The notes beneath the pieces are model-generated. The model had not been told where the DNA came from. It ran no database searches and saw only the letters and a program-made list of their open reading frames with translations. The position numbers and the translations under genes were made by a program. Shown here one piece after another: positions 1-8,128 of a stretch of 64,000 nt of DNA (positions are counted from its first letter, which is position 1; every line of letters begins with the position of its first letter). This DNA is from Deltaproteobacteria bacterium (GTDB taxonomy: Bacteria; Desulfobacterota; Desulfomonilia; UBA1062). The DNA is taken from the NCBI GenBank assembly GCA_017992605.1, contig JAGOOG010000001.1, forward strand, positions 134,655 through 198,654. Reading direction: 5' to 3'.

Positions 1-1
1 G

Positions 2-184
2 CCGCGCTGCGACGGACAGGTGCTCGTGATCCAGGACCTCCTCGGGATGAACAAGGACTTCAAGCCCAAGTTCGTCAAGCGCTTCGCGGACCTCCACGAG
101 GCCATCAAGACCGCGGTGGACACGTATGCCGACGAGGTCAGGAAGGGCACGTTCCCGGCCGAAGAACACTGCTTCAAGAGCTAG
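2..184 (+). CDS. panB: 3-methyl-2-oxobutanoate hydroxymethyltransferase, C-terminal fragment (cut by window edge)
   Basis: The reading frame is open from base 2 and ends at TAG 182-184, giving the last 60 residues. The segment [11 protein letters not shown] followed by [11 protein letters not shown] and a tail rich in Phe-Pro-Glu-Glu-His matches the C-terminus of PanB (ketopantoate hydroxymethyltransferase, first step of pantothenate synthesis). The stop lies 16 bases before the panC start, and the stop codon sits inside the panC ribosome binding site. The two genes are therefore probably co-transcribed and coupled. The identification rests on the C-terminal pattern plus the neighbouring panC. 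Confidence 0.85.
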   Translation, partial: PRCDGQVLVIQDLLGMNKDFKPKFVKRFADLHEAIKTAVDTYADEVRKGTFPAEEHCFKS

Positions 185-200
185 GAGGGCCGACTCCGCC

Positions 201-1049
201 ATGGTCGTGATCACCACGGTGCAGGAGATGAAGGCCCATGTCAGGGCCGTCAGGGCGCGTGGTGAAACCATCTGCCTCGTGCCCACCATGGGGTACCTGC
301 ACAAGGGGCACCTCGACCTGATGCGCATGGGGAAGGGGCTCGCAGACCATCTCATGATAAGCATCTTCGTGAACCCGACTCAGTTCGGACCGTCCGAGGA
401 CCTTTCGCGCTACCCCCGCGACTTCGAGCGGGACCGGATGCTCTCCGAGGAGGTCGGTGTCGAGTGCATCTTCTTCCCTGGCCCCGAGGAGATGTACCCC
501 GAGGGGTACGCCACCTACGTGAACGTCGAGGAAATAACGCAGGCCCTGTGCGGGGTCTCGCGGCCCACCCACTTCCGGGGCGTCGCCACGGTGGTGGCCA
601 AGCTCTTCAACATCTGCGAGCCCGACGTCTCCGTCTTCGGCCAGAAGGACTACCAGCAGCTCGCCGTCATCCGGCGCATGGTCAAGGACCTCGACATGAA
701 CGTGCGCGTCGTGGCCCACCCGACGGTGAGGGAGGACGACGGCCTGGCCATGAGTTCGCGGAACAAGTACCTCAGCGGCGAGCAGCGCACGAACGCACTC
801 GTCCTGAGCAGGGCGCTCGACACCGCACGGGGCCTCGTCATGAGGGGCGAACGCCGCGCTTCGGAAATCAGGAAGGTCGCCGTCGACATGATCGAGGCCA
901 CCCCCGGGGCTCTCATGGACTACGTGGAGATCGTTCACCCGGAAACCCTCCGGACCATCGACACCATCGACGACCGCGCCGTCATGGCCCTGGCCGTCAG
1001 GTTCGGGCCGACGCGACTGATCGACAACACGGAACTGCATCGTTCATGA
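201..1049 (+). CDS. panC: Pantothenate synthetase (pantoate-beta-alanine ligase)
   Basis: This cytosolic enzyme condenses pantoate and beta-alanine with ATP to make pantothenate, the precursor of coenzyme A. The 282-residue length is typical. Residues 28-37 read PTMGYLHKGH, the nucleotidyl-transferase HIGH-type signature. FVNPTQF (about 56-62), FGQKD (about 146-150) and SSRNKYL (about 184-190) are the usual pantoate and ATP site motifs. The frame is open further upstream to 126, but that extension overlaps panB. I chose ATG 201 because TAGGAGGG lies 11-18 bases ahead and MVVITTVQEM is a normal PanC N-terminus. It forms a two-gene unit with panB. Confidence 0.97.
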   Translation: MVVITTVQEMKAHVRAVRARGETICLVPTMGYLHKGHLDLMRMGKGLADHLMISIFVNPTQFGPSEDLSRYPRDFERDRMLSEEVGVECIFFPGPEEMYPEGYATYVNVEEITQALCGVSRPTHFRGVATVVAKLFNICEPDVSVFGQKDYQQLAVIRRMVKDLDMNVRVVAHPTVREDDGLAMSSRNKYLSGEQRTNALVLSRALDTARGLVMRGERRASEIRKVAVDMIEATPGALMDYVEIVHPETLRTIDTIDDRAVMALAVRFGPTRLIDNTELHRS

Positions 1050-1084
1050 GCGGCTCCATGATGCATATGACTATCAAAGAGGCA

Positions 1085-1114
1085 TTTACAAATGATTCAC
1101 GGGCATGGTATATT
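1085..1114 (+). promoter_or_regulatory. Sigma-70-type promoter for the HU gene
   Basis: TTTACA (1085-1090), an 18-base spacer and TATATT (1109-1114) lie in a distinctly AT-rich gap between panC and the HU gene, about 120 bases ahead of the HU start. This is a visual match to the -35/-10 consensus; no start site is known. Confidence 0.5.
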
Positions 1115-1236
1115 CTAACTAGAGATAGTGATTAATGTTTCAGAAACCGGTTTCCGAGGAATGTGGTTACAACTTGTTCCCTGGTCTGTAAAGACCGCGG
1201 GAACAAGAAAATAAACGTTTTAGAGGGGGATACAGT

Positions 1237-1518
1237 ATGACAAAGTCGGATCTGGTTAATGCAATTGCTAAGAAGACGGGCAAATCCAAAGTGGCATCGG
1301 CAGACGTGGTGGATGCCATCCTCGGCGCCATCAAGGCAGCGCTGAAGAAGGGCGACAAGGTCACCCTGGTCGGCTTCGGGACCTTCGAGGTGGCCAAGAG
1401 AGCCGCCCGTGACGGCATCAACCCGCGCACCGGTAAGAAGATCAAGATCAAGGCCAGCAAGGTTCCCCGCTTCAAGGCAGGCAAGGCATTGAAGGAAGCC
1501 GTCAACAAGGGCAAGTAG
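1237..1518 (+). CDS. hup: HU-family histone-like DNA-binding protein
   Basis: A 93-residue nucleoid protein with the complete HU/IHF fold. It starts MTKSDLVNAIAKKTG and has the helical dimer core, then GFGTFEV (residues about 46-52), the arm motif NPRTGKKI (about 65-72) and KASKVPRFKAGKALKEAV. HU dimers bend and wrap DNA and have pleiotropic roles in replication and transcription. The arm sequence and short termini favour HU over IHF. A GAGGGG ribosome binding site precedes ATG 1237. It is monocistronic, behind an AT-rich promoter region, and the next gene converges on it. Confidence 0.96.
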   Translation: MTKSDLVNAIAKKTGKSKVASADVVDAILGAIKAALKKGDKVTLVGFGTFEVAKRAARDGINPRTGKKIKIKASKVPRFKAGKALKEAVNKGK

Positions 1519-1645
1519 CACACGCCCGTCGTTCTCGAAGGGGGTATTTCTTTTTTCCGGGCCGGATTCGGCCAGAAAGGAGAGGTACCCCTTTTCCTGT
1601 TCTCAGCATGTCACCGACCACCCTTGGGCACCCCTGCGCCTGGCG

Positions 1646-2650
1646 TCACACGGCTTCGTAGAGGGCCGGCGGGCCTTGATCTGCCAGGCGGGCTCGGTCT
1701 TCCTCGACGAGGATCTCCAGGTGCACGATGATCTCCGAAACCGCGAGGAACGCCTCGGATTCCTCTGCAGAGGGAAAGACCGCCCCTGCCAGGTCGTACA
1801 CGGAATGGGCGCCGTGGCCGAGCGCAGAGAGGATCGTCTCCGTACGCGCGCGGTGGTGGTCGCGGTAACCCTCCAGGAGGCCGGCCACGTCCTCGATGAA
1901 CTCCCCGTGGGCAGGGAAGGCGTAGCGTATGTCCAGCGGCTCCAGCTTGTCGAGGGATGCCATGTACGACTTGAGGCTCTTGTACGCGGGGTCGCGCAGA
2001 CGGGAGCGGTTCGTCTCGTGGAACGGGTTGGGGGTGATGTGCTTGAGCAGGTGGTCGCCGCTGAAGAGGACCCGGCTGCGCCGCTCGTACAGGCAGCAGC
2101 ACCCGGGCGAATGGCCCGGCGTATGAATGACCTCGAGCTCGAACCCCGGGCCGGAGAATCTGTCGCCATCCCTCATGGGCAGCGCGTCGTCCACCGGGTC
2201 GCACAGGTTCTTGAAGAAGTGCGAGCGGCGCCTCATGCGCTCCACGACCCCTGCCGGCATGCCTGCCCGTGCGGAGAATTCATCGACATCGTCGCTCCAC
2301 ATCCCGCTCCTGAGAAAGCTCGACGAGAGCCGCCAGAGATCGTCCTCGTGGATGTGGCAGGGGACGTGGTGCGACGCGGCATCCCTGATGGAGCCCACCA
2401 GGCCGAAGTGGTCGATGTGGCCGTGGGTCAGTACGATCCGCTCGACGTGCGCCCACGTGAACCCGATCTTTTCGAGCTGTCCCTCCATGGTGAAAAGGGA
2501 GCCGGGGAACTTGGGCGCCGAGTCGATGAGGGTCACCGGGCCGTCGCCCAGGACGAACATGTTGGAACAGATGAGGTCGGGGAACCCCGGCAGGGGGACC
2601 GTGAGGGCGTGGATGCCGTCTACCCGGGGAAAGGGGGCAGGGTCCGTCAC
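1646..2650 (-). CDS. Metallo-beta-lactamase-fold hydrolase
   Basis: A 334-residue metallo-hydrolase of the glyoxalase II-like branch. It has the metal signature THGHIDH near residue 75, HTPGHSPG near 175, SGDHLL near 196 and a final PAHGE metal/turn motif near 247. A helical C-terminal tail follows. The family hydrolyses thioesters or other esters at a two-metal site; the substrate cannot be read from sequence. The start is GTG at 2650. It lies 30 bases downstream of the NifU-like gene on the same strand, so the pair is probably an operon. I see nothing that specifies glutathione thioesters. Confidence 0.88.
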   Translation of the reverse strand: MTDPAPFPRVDGIHALTVPLPGFPDLICSNMFVLGDGPVTLIDSAPKFPGSLFTMEGQLEKIGFTWAHVERIVLTHGHIDHFGLVGSIRDAASHHVPCHIHEDDLWRLSSSFLRSGMWSDDVDEFSARAGMPAGVVERMRRRSHFFKNLCDPVDDALPMRDGDRFSGPGFELEVIHTPGHSPGCCCLYERRSRVLFSGDHLLKHITPNPFHETNRSRLRDPAYKSLKSYMASLDKLEPLDIRYAFPAHGEFIEDVAGLLEGYRDHHRARTETILSALGHGAHSVYDLAGAVFPSAEESEAFLAVSEIIVHLEILVEEDRARLADQGPPALYEAV

Positions 2651-2680
2651 GTCTTCACCGGCACAGGGCGGACAGGGCCA

Positions 2681-2914
2681 TCAGGCCACTGCCTTGACTT
2701 CCTTCACGCCGGGCACTTCCTTCTTGAGGACCCGTTCGATGAGTGACTTGAGTGTCATGGTCGCCATGGGGCATCCATGGCAGGCACCCTTGAGCCGCAC
2801 CTGGATGATGCCGTCCGGGGAGACATCGACGAGTTCCACGTCTCCCCCATCGCTGCGCAGCACGCTCCGTGTCTTCTCGAGGGCCTTTTCCACCTGGTCA
2901 AAGCTCGGGGCCAT
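2681..2914 (-). CDS. NifU C-terminal-like iron-sulfur scaffold protein
   Basis: A 77-residue protein equivalent to the NifU C-terminal (Nfu) domain, which carries and transfers an Fe-S cluster through a paired CxxC. The motif GACHGCPMATMTLK is intact, preceded by LRSDGGDVELVDV, the family N-terminal signature. The frame is open up to 2971, but ATG 2914 has GGAG seven bases ahead and gives the usual short Nfu length. It is the first gene of a probable two-gene operon with the metallo-hydrolase. A role in maturing anaerobic Fe-S enzymes is inferred from the family. Confidence 0.9.
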   Translation of the reverse strand: MAPSFDQVEKALEKTRSVLRSDGGDVELVDVSPDGIIQVRLKGACHGCPMATMTLKSLIERVLKKEVPGVKEVKAVA

Positions 2915-3083
2915 GGTCTCGCTCCTTCGTGCACAGCCTGTCGCTGTGTCCTGAATAGTGTTCCACACCATTCATAGTGAAAGGAGACCGCCGAATCAAG
3001 CATGGATTTAAGCTGTTTGCCTCGTGCCGGTCCCCGTGCTATGTACGCTCTGTTCGTCGGCTGGACCGGCAAGGGCGTCAAAC

Positions 3084-4529
3084 ATGGACTCTCCACTGAA
3101 AAAGGCATGGCACGGTGAGGGCGGATGGCGGGAGGTGCTTGTCCTCGCCTTCCCCCTGATCCTGAGCACCGGGTCCTGGGCGGTTCAGCATTTCGTGGAC
3201 CGCATGTTCCTCACCTGGTACTCCCCGGAGGCTATCGCGGCGGCCATGCCCGCCGGCATCCTCAACTTCACCCTCATGAGCTTCTTCATCGGCACGGCGA
3301 GCTACGTGAGCACGTTCGTGGCGCAGTACCACGGCGCCGGCATGAGGCACAGGATCGGGCCGGTACTGTGGCAGGGCATATACTTCTCGATGCTGGGAGG
3401 GGTTCTCGTCCTCTGCCTGATCCCCCTGGCAGCGCCCGTCTTCGACCTGGTGGGGCATGACGAGGCGGTGCGGCGCAACGAGATAGTCTACTTCCAGGTC
3501 CTCTGCCTGGGGGGGTTCCCGGTCATCGCATCGTCGGCACTCTCGGGGCTCTTCACCGGCCTCGGGAGACCCTGGCCCGTCATGTGGGTGAATGTCCTTG
3601 CCACGGCGCTCAATCTCGTCCTCGACTACGTCATGATCTTCGGCAGGTGGGGATTCCCGGAAATGGGCATGCAGGGCGCGGCCCTGGCCACGGTCCTGTC
3701 CGGGGTCCTCTCGTTTTCCGTCTACGGCTTCATGATGGCGAGTCCGGCATACAGCGGCTTTTACTCCACCCTGTCCGGGTGGAGGCCCGACGGGGCACTC
3801 TTCTCGAGACTCGTGAAGTACGGCGTGCCTTCCGGGATGCAGTTCATGCTCGACATGGCGGGGTTTGCCGCCTTCGTCCTCATCGTGGGGCGCCTCGGCA
3901 CGGTGAGCCTCGCCGCGACGAACATCGCGTTCAACATCAACACGCTGGCCTTCATGCCCATGATCGGGTTCGGGATCGCGGTGAGCGTGCTCGTGGGCCG
4001 GTACATCGGCAGGGGAAGGCCGGACCTCGCGTCCCGAAGCACCTACTCGGGCTTCCTCATGACCATGCTCTACATGAGCACCGTCGCTTTTCTCTACGTG
4101 GCGGTGCCGGGGATCTTCACGGCCCCCTATGCAGCGGGGTCGGGGGAGGCGCTCTTCCCCGAGATACGGCGGCTCACCGAGGTGCTGCTCAGGTTCGTGG
4201 CGCTGTACTCCATCTTCGACACCATGAACATCATCTTTGCCTCGGCCATCAAGGGTGCGGGCGACACGCGGTTCGTCATGTACATCATCGTCCTTATGTC
4301 GGGATGCGTGCTCGTGATCCCGACCTGGTACCTTGTCATGGTGATGGGCCTCGGCATCATGGCGGCATGGGTCGTGGCCACCACGTACGTGATCCTGCTC
4401 GGGTTCGTGTTCTACCTGCGCTTTCTCCAGGGGAAGTGGAAGGTCATGCGCGTCATCGAGGAAACTCCCGCCATCCACCCCATCCCTCCATCCATATCCG
4501 AATGCCCTGACACGAAGTTCGAGCCGTAA
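3084..4529 (+). CDS. MATE-family multidrug/cation efflux transporter
   Basis: A 481-residue, probably 12-TM inner-membrane antiporter of the MATE family, exporting cationic compounds against Na+ or H+. The N-terminal region has FPLILSTGSWAVQHFVDRMF, the usual first-helix signature with a polar residue run before D. The second half repeats the fold with KYGVPSGMQFMLDMAGF. A longer start at 3024 is open, but the extra 20 residues look non-coding, and ATG 3084 opens directly into the amphipathic first segment. It stands alone, divergent from the NifU-like operon. The substrate is unknown. Confidence 0.92.
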   Translation: MDSPLKKAWHGEGGWREVLVLAFPLILSTGSWAVQHFVDRMFLTWYSPEAIAAAMPAGILNFTLMSFFIGTASYVSTFVAQYHGAGMRHRIGPVLWQGIYFSMLGGVLVLCLIPLAAPVFDLVGHDEAVRRNEIVYFQVLCLGGFPVIASSALSGLFTGLGRPWPVMWVNVLATALNLVLDYVMIFGRWGFPEMGMQGAALATVLSGVLSFSVYGFMMASPAYSGFYSTLSGWRPDGALFSRLVKYGVPSGMQFMLDMAGFAAFVLIVGRLGTVSLAATNIAFNINTLAFMPMIGFGIAVSVLVGRYIGRGRPDLASRSTYSGFLMTMLYMSTVAFLYVAVPGIFTAPYAAGSGEALFPEIRRLTEVLLRFVALYSIFDTMNIIFASAIKGAGDTRFVMYIIVLMSGCVLVIPTWYLVMVMGLGIMAAWVVATTYVILLGFVFYLRFLQGKWKVMRVIEETPAIHPIPPSISECPDTKFEP

Positions 4530-4534
4530 CGGTG

Positions 4535-4627
4535 TGCCCGTATCGGGCATCAGCTGATAGTGGGAAAACAATTTCATAAATGGGAAAGGAATTACCCTTC
4601 TGCGCCTGTCGTGCATGACCTGCACGA
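4535..4627 (+). terminator. Two hairpins downstream of the MATE gene, possible weak terminator
   Basis: TGCCCG-TAT-CGGGCA (4535-4549) begins six bases after the MATE stop. A second inverted repeat TCGTGCA/TGCACGA with a five-base loop occupies 4609-4627 and is followed by TTGCCCCTTT. Neither has a proper U-tract, so termination is a guess; the pairing itself is directly visible. Confidence 0.3.
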
Positions 4628-4797
4628 TTGCCCCTTTCCGGCCTTAACACATCGGAATCCTTTGACAACCAGGCACCGAGGGGCATCCCTGCAGGCTCGG
4701 CAATCTAAGGCCCGACTTTTGCAAAGGATATCCTCGCTTGGTGAGGTTTCCTTCCTTTTGGGCATCGTTCAGAGAGCATTACCGTGATCGGGAAACC

Positions 4798-5316
4798 ATG
4801 ACAGTCCATCGAATGCACGCAGGGACCACCCGGGGCGATGCACTCGTGACGGGGCAGACGGCAGTGAACAGACATAGAGTGGGGAGCCTGGTGATTCTTG
4901 CAGCACTGGTCTTCCTTGTCGGTGAGAAGGCAGCCTTCGCGAGCCCGCTTTCCGCGGTGCCGGGACGGCATGCCTCGGCGACCTTCCTCGAACGGTGCAT
5001 CATGGAGACCTCCGTGCCCCTGACCCTTTCACAGGACAGTGCGTGCCCGCCTCACTTCTCGTGCGGGCCCGACCTGACCTCCGGCGAGGTGTCCCCCATC
5101 GTGCCGCCCATGCTCGCGGGGATGGTCTCCTTTACCGGCCATGACACCGAACCGGTGCACGGGGCTCCGGGGCCGCGGGCAACCACCATGCCCCTGCTCA
5201 TCCTGGGCATCGTGCTCATCAGCTTCTCCAACATCATCAGGCTCGCCGCCAAGAGACAGCAGCGGCGGATTCCCGTCCGTTCCCGGGCGGACAAAGCCGT
5301 GGCCGCAGGGCACTGA
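4798..5316 (+). CDS. Hypothetical two-TM membrane protein
   Basis: I do not recognise this protein. From ATG 4798 it has 172 residues. A hydrophobic segment at about residues 29-47 (VGSLVILAALVFLVG) is followed by AAFAS, so it could be a signal peptide or TM helix. A roughly 85-residue loop with two Cys pairs follows. A second hydrophobic segment near 130-150 (MPLLILGIVLISFSNIIRLA) leads into the basic stretch KRQQRR. A C-terminal helix followed by a basic cluster recalls protein-sorting tails, but no PEP-type motif is present. The frame extends to TTG 4738 without an obvious ribosome binding site. The unusually long upstream gap (4530-4797) may hold regulatory sequence. Confidence 0.45.
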   Translation: MTVHRMHAGTTRGDALVTGQTAVNRHRVGSLVILAALVFLVGEKAAFASPLSAVPGRHASATFLERCIMETSVPLTLSQDSACPPHFSCGPDLTSGEVSPIVPPMLAGMVSFTGHDTEPVHGAPGPRATTMPLLILGIVLISFSNIIRLAAKRQQRRIPVRSRADKAVAAGH

Positions 5317-5440
5317 AAGATCACCGGGCCACCCGGCTCCTCCATCCCCGGCCGATCCCGCGGGTGTTCCATCTCCGGCTGTACCTCGCCGCGATCATGT
5401 GCCATGATGGCGAACGACCACACGCATCAGGGGGCAGACC

Positions 5441-6214
5441 ATGGAAGAGTTCGACAGGCTCGTGGGGATCTTCGAGAGGCTCAGGGCGCCCGGCGGCTGC
5501 CCCTGGGACGCACAGCAGGACCACAGGACCATAGCCCGGTGCAGCATCGAGGAGGCCTACGAGCTTTTCGACGCCATCGAGACCGGCGACGCGGAGCACA
5601 TGCGCGAAGAGCTGGGCGACGTGCTGCTCCAGGTCGTCTTTCACAGCATCATCGCCCGCGACCTCGGTGAGTTCACCCTGGCCGACGTCATCAACGGCCT
5701 GGCGGACAAGCTCGTCTCTAGGCATCCCCACGTGTTCGGGGACGCCCGGGTCGAGACCGCCGGAGAGGTCGTCCGGAACTGGGAAAGGATCAAGGGGCGC
5801 GAGCGGGGCAAGGAGCGCCGGAAGTCCATCCTGGACGGTGTGCCCGAGAACCTGCCGTCGCTCATGGCCGCGCGCAAGATGCAGGCTGCGGTCTCCCGGG
5901 TGGGGTTCGACTGGCAGGACCCCCGCGGCGTGCTCGACAAGATCAGGGAAGAGACCGGGGAACTCGCCGAGGCGCTCGAAAGCGGAGAGCAGGGGGCGAT
6001 CGCCGGGGAGATCGGGGATCTGCTCTTCACCGCGGTGAACCTGGCCCGCCTGTGCGGCGTGGACCCGGAATCGGCGCTGAGGGCGGCCAACCGCAAATTC
6101 CGCTCGAGGTTCGGCGCCATCGAGGAGGAGGCGGCGCGGCGCGGCGTCACGCTCGAGGAGATGACCCTCGATGAGATGGACGAGATCTGGGAGGGCACGA
6201 AGACCACGCCGTGA
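5441..6214 (+). CDS. mazG: Nucleoside triphosphate pyrophosphohydrolase MazG
   Basis: A 257-residue cytosolic all-alpha NTP pyrophosphatase that hydrolyses (d)NTPs to NMP and PPi, a housecleaning role. It has two MazG repeats. The first starts with CPWDAQQDHRTI and has EEAYELFDAIE and EELGDVLLQVVFH, the EExxE and ExxD Mg2+ ligands. The second has IREETGELAEALE and EIGDLLFTAVNLARL. It ends close to the usual E. coli length. ATG 5441 follows a GGGGCAGACC stretch that serves as a weak binding site. It is a single gene between the membrane protein and the acyltransferase. Confidence 0.96.
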   Translation: MEEFDRLVGIFERLRAPGGCPWDAQQDHRTIARCSIEEAYELFDAIETGDAEHMREELGDVLLQVVFHSIIARDLGEFTLADVINGLADKLVSRHPHVFGDARVETAGEVVRNWERIKGRERGKERRKSILDGVPENLPSLMAARKMQAAVSRVGFDWQDPRGVLDKIREETGELAEALESGEQGAIAGEIGDLLFTAVNLARLCGVDPESALRAANRKFRSRFGAIEEEAARRGVTLEEMTLDEMDEIWEGTKTTP

Positions 6215-6315
6215 GCGCGGTTCCGCCGGGGCTTGAATTGTGAAAGGGAACGGGTTATTCTCATTCATATCGTGACGCTCTGTGAAGCCATCCATCCCGG
6301 GGGAAACGTGAGGCC

Positions 6316-7212
6316 ATGACCAGGTTCCTGAGATCGCAGCTCAGGGGTATACTCTCGCTGCTGCTCTTCACCGCGGACACCTTCATGGTGACCGTGCCCT
6401 TCTACGCGGTGGCGTTCCTGAAGTGGATCGTCCCCGTGGACTCGTGGCGGCTGACCTGCTCCTGGCTGCTCCACCGCATCGCCGACGTGTGGATCTATTT
6501 TCTCAACCTGCCCCAGGAGCTCTCCCGGAAGACGAAGTGGGTCGTCCGCGGCATGGAATCGCTCGATGCGACCCGCTCGTGCCTGCTCATGGTCAACCAC
6601 CAGACCTGGATCGACATCATGGTGCTCGTGAAGGTCTTCTATCGCAAGGCGCCGGACTTCAAGTTCTTCGTGAAAAGGGAACTCCTGTGGCTGCCCATCA
6701 TCGGGCAGGCGTTCTGGGCCGTGGACTTTCCCATCATGAAGCGCCGCTCGCCCGAAGAACTCAGGGCCAGACCGGAGCTCAGGGGGGAGGACCTCGAGAT
6801 AACGAGGAAGGCGTGCGAGAAGTTCAAGGCAATGCCGGTCTCGGTCTTCAATTTCGTGGAGGGCACCCGCTTCCGCTGGGAGAAGCACCGGCACCAGCAC
6901 TCCCCCTTCAGGCACCTCCTCCGCCCCAAGGCCGGCGGCACCGCGCTGGTCCTCGCGGCCATGGGTGAGAAGGTCCAGAACATCCTCAACGTGACCATCG
7001 TCTATCCCAAGGGCGCCAGGAGCTTCTGGGACTATCTCTGCGGCAAGGTCGAAGAGATCCGCGTCCATGTAGAGCAGATCCCCGTGACCAGGGATCTCAT
7101 CGGCGACTACCACGCGGACAGGGCGTACCGGAGGCACTTCCAGCACTGGATCAACAGGCTGTGGTACGAGAAGGACCGGCGCATAGACGAGATGCTGAGC
7201 TGGCAGCCCTGA
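6316..7212 (+). CDS. PlsC/YihG-type lysophospholipid acyltransferase
   Basis: A 298-residue membrane-associated acyltransferase of the 1-acyl-glycerol-3-phosphate type, related to E. coli YihG. The catalytic HX4D motif is present as NHQTWID near residue 95. Block III is FVEGTRFRW near 178, and the tail motif around IVYPKGA binds the acyl substrate. The N-terminal 45 residues contain one or two hydrophobic helices (SLLLFTADTFMVTVPFYAV). It probably acylates a lysophospholipid or related acceptor at the inner membrane. Together with the enoyl-CoA hydratase 50 bases downstream it may form a short operon. Confidence 0.9.
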   Translation: MTRFLRSQLRGILSLLLFTADTFMVTVPFYAVAFLKWIVPVDSWRLTCSWLLHRIADVWIYFLNLPQELSRKTKWVVRGMESLDATRSCLLMVNHQTWIDIMVLVKVFYRKAPDFKFFVKRELLWLPIIGQAFWAVDFPIMKRRSPEELRARPELRGEDLEITRKACEKFKAMPVSVFNFVEGTRFRWEKHRHQHSPFRHLLRPKAGGTALVLAAMGEKVQNILNVTIVYPKGARSFWDYLCGKVEEIRVHVEQIPVTRDLIGDYHADRAYRRHFQHWINRLWYEKDRRIDEMLSWQP

Positions 7213-7261
7213 GCGATCGCGTCGCCAGCGTGACCGCAGGGAAGAAAGGAAGAGCGACCCC

Positions 7262-8062
7262 ATGAGCGAACAGCCTGTCCTGCTGACCGACGTGAGATCC
7301 TGTGTCGGCACCCTCACCCTCAACCGGCCCGGGCGCAGGAACGCCCTGTCGCCCGAGCTCCTGCTGAAGATCCACGAAACCCTGTCCGCATGGGCGCAGT
7401 CCGACGAGGTCCGCTGCGTGGTCATTACCGGGGGAAGCGGCAGTGCCTTTTCCTCGGGCTACGACTTGGCCTCGCTGCCCACCGAGATGACCCCCGAGCT
7501 GGCGGACATCATGAAGAACGGCAACCCCCTGGAGTTCGCCCTGAACACGGTGGCCGCCTACCCGTACCCCGTCATCGCCATGATGAACGGGTACGCCTTC
7601 GGCGCAGGGCTGAACCTGTGCATGTGCTGCGACATGCGCATAGCCGTCCAGGACGTGCGGGTCGGCATGCCGCCGGTCAAGCTGGGGCTCGTGTACCACC
7701 CCGAGGGTCTCAGGCAGTTCATCGAGGTGCTGGGCATGGCCCGCACCCGCGAGCTCTTCTTCACGGGCAAGACATACCAGGGGGCCGAGGTCCTCGAGAT
7801 GGGCCTGGTGAACCGGCTCGTGCCGGAGCTCGAGCTCGCGGCCTTCACCTATGCCATGGCCGGCGAGATGGCGCAGAACGCCCCCCTGGCGCTCAAGGGC
7901 GCCAAGAGGATCATGGCCATGTTCTCCCGGGGCATGCAGCTCACCGAGGCTAACATGCGGCAGGCCGAGGAACTCATCGCCGAGGCCTTCGACAGCGACG
8001 ACATCAAGGAGGGGCAGGCGGCCTTCTTCGAGAAGCGCAAGCCCCGCTTCACCGGCACATGA
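7262..8062 (+). CDS. Enoyl-CoA hydratase/isomerase family protein (crotonase fold)
   Basis: A 266-residue crotonase-superfamily enzyme. The start MSEQPVLLTDVRSCVGTLTL and the first oxyanion-hole segment FSSGYDLASL (about 63-72) are normal. The second oxyanion segment is GYAFGAGLNLCMCCDMRIA near 107. The acidic catalytic position of classical hydratases (Glu) appears as PPVKLGLVYHPEG, where GLVY replaces the usual Glu-Leu-Gly-type residues. The chemistry may therefore differ from simple hydration. AGGAAGAAAGGAAGAGCG precedes ATG 7262. A role in acyl-CoA metabolism is inferred from the fold. Confidence 0.88.
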   Translation: MSEQPVLLTDVRSCVGTLTLNRPGRRNALSPELLLKIHETLSAWAQSDEVRCVVITGGSGSAFSSGYDLASLPTEMTPELADIMKNGNPLEFALNTVAAYPYPVIAMMNGYAFGAGLNLCMCCDMRIAVQDVRVGMPPVKLGLVYHPEGLRQFIEVLGMARTRELFFTGKTYQGAEVLEMGLVNRLVPELELAAFTYAMAGEMAQNAPLALKGAKRIMAMFSRGMQLTEANMRQAEELIAEAFDSDDIKEGQAAFFEKRKPRFTGT

Positions 8063-8128
8063 GAAGACCCGCTCCCCGGTTCGCGGATCTTTACGCATCC
8101 GTGACGGTATGGTAATCATCTCTGCGTC

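Noticed and set aside
1526-1575. GGCCG-GATT-CGGCC hairpin after the HU gene as a terminator
   Set aside because: The T-run precedes the stem rather than following it, so it does not fit a Rho-independent terminator for the HU transcript.
3002-3120. 38-codon frame with an upstream AAAGGAG ahead of the MATE gene
   Set aside because: The frame overlaps the MATE start region, has no hydrophobic or conserved feature, and the AAAGGAG-to-ATG distance (about 14 bases) is long.
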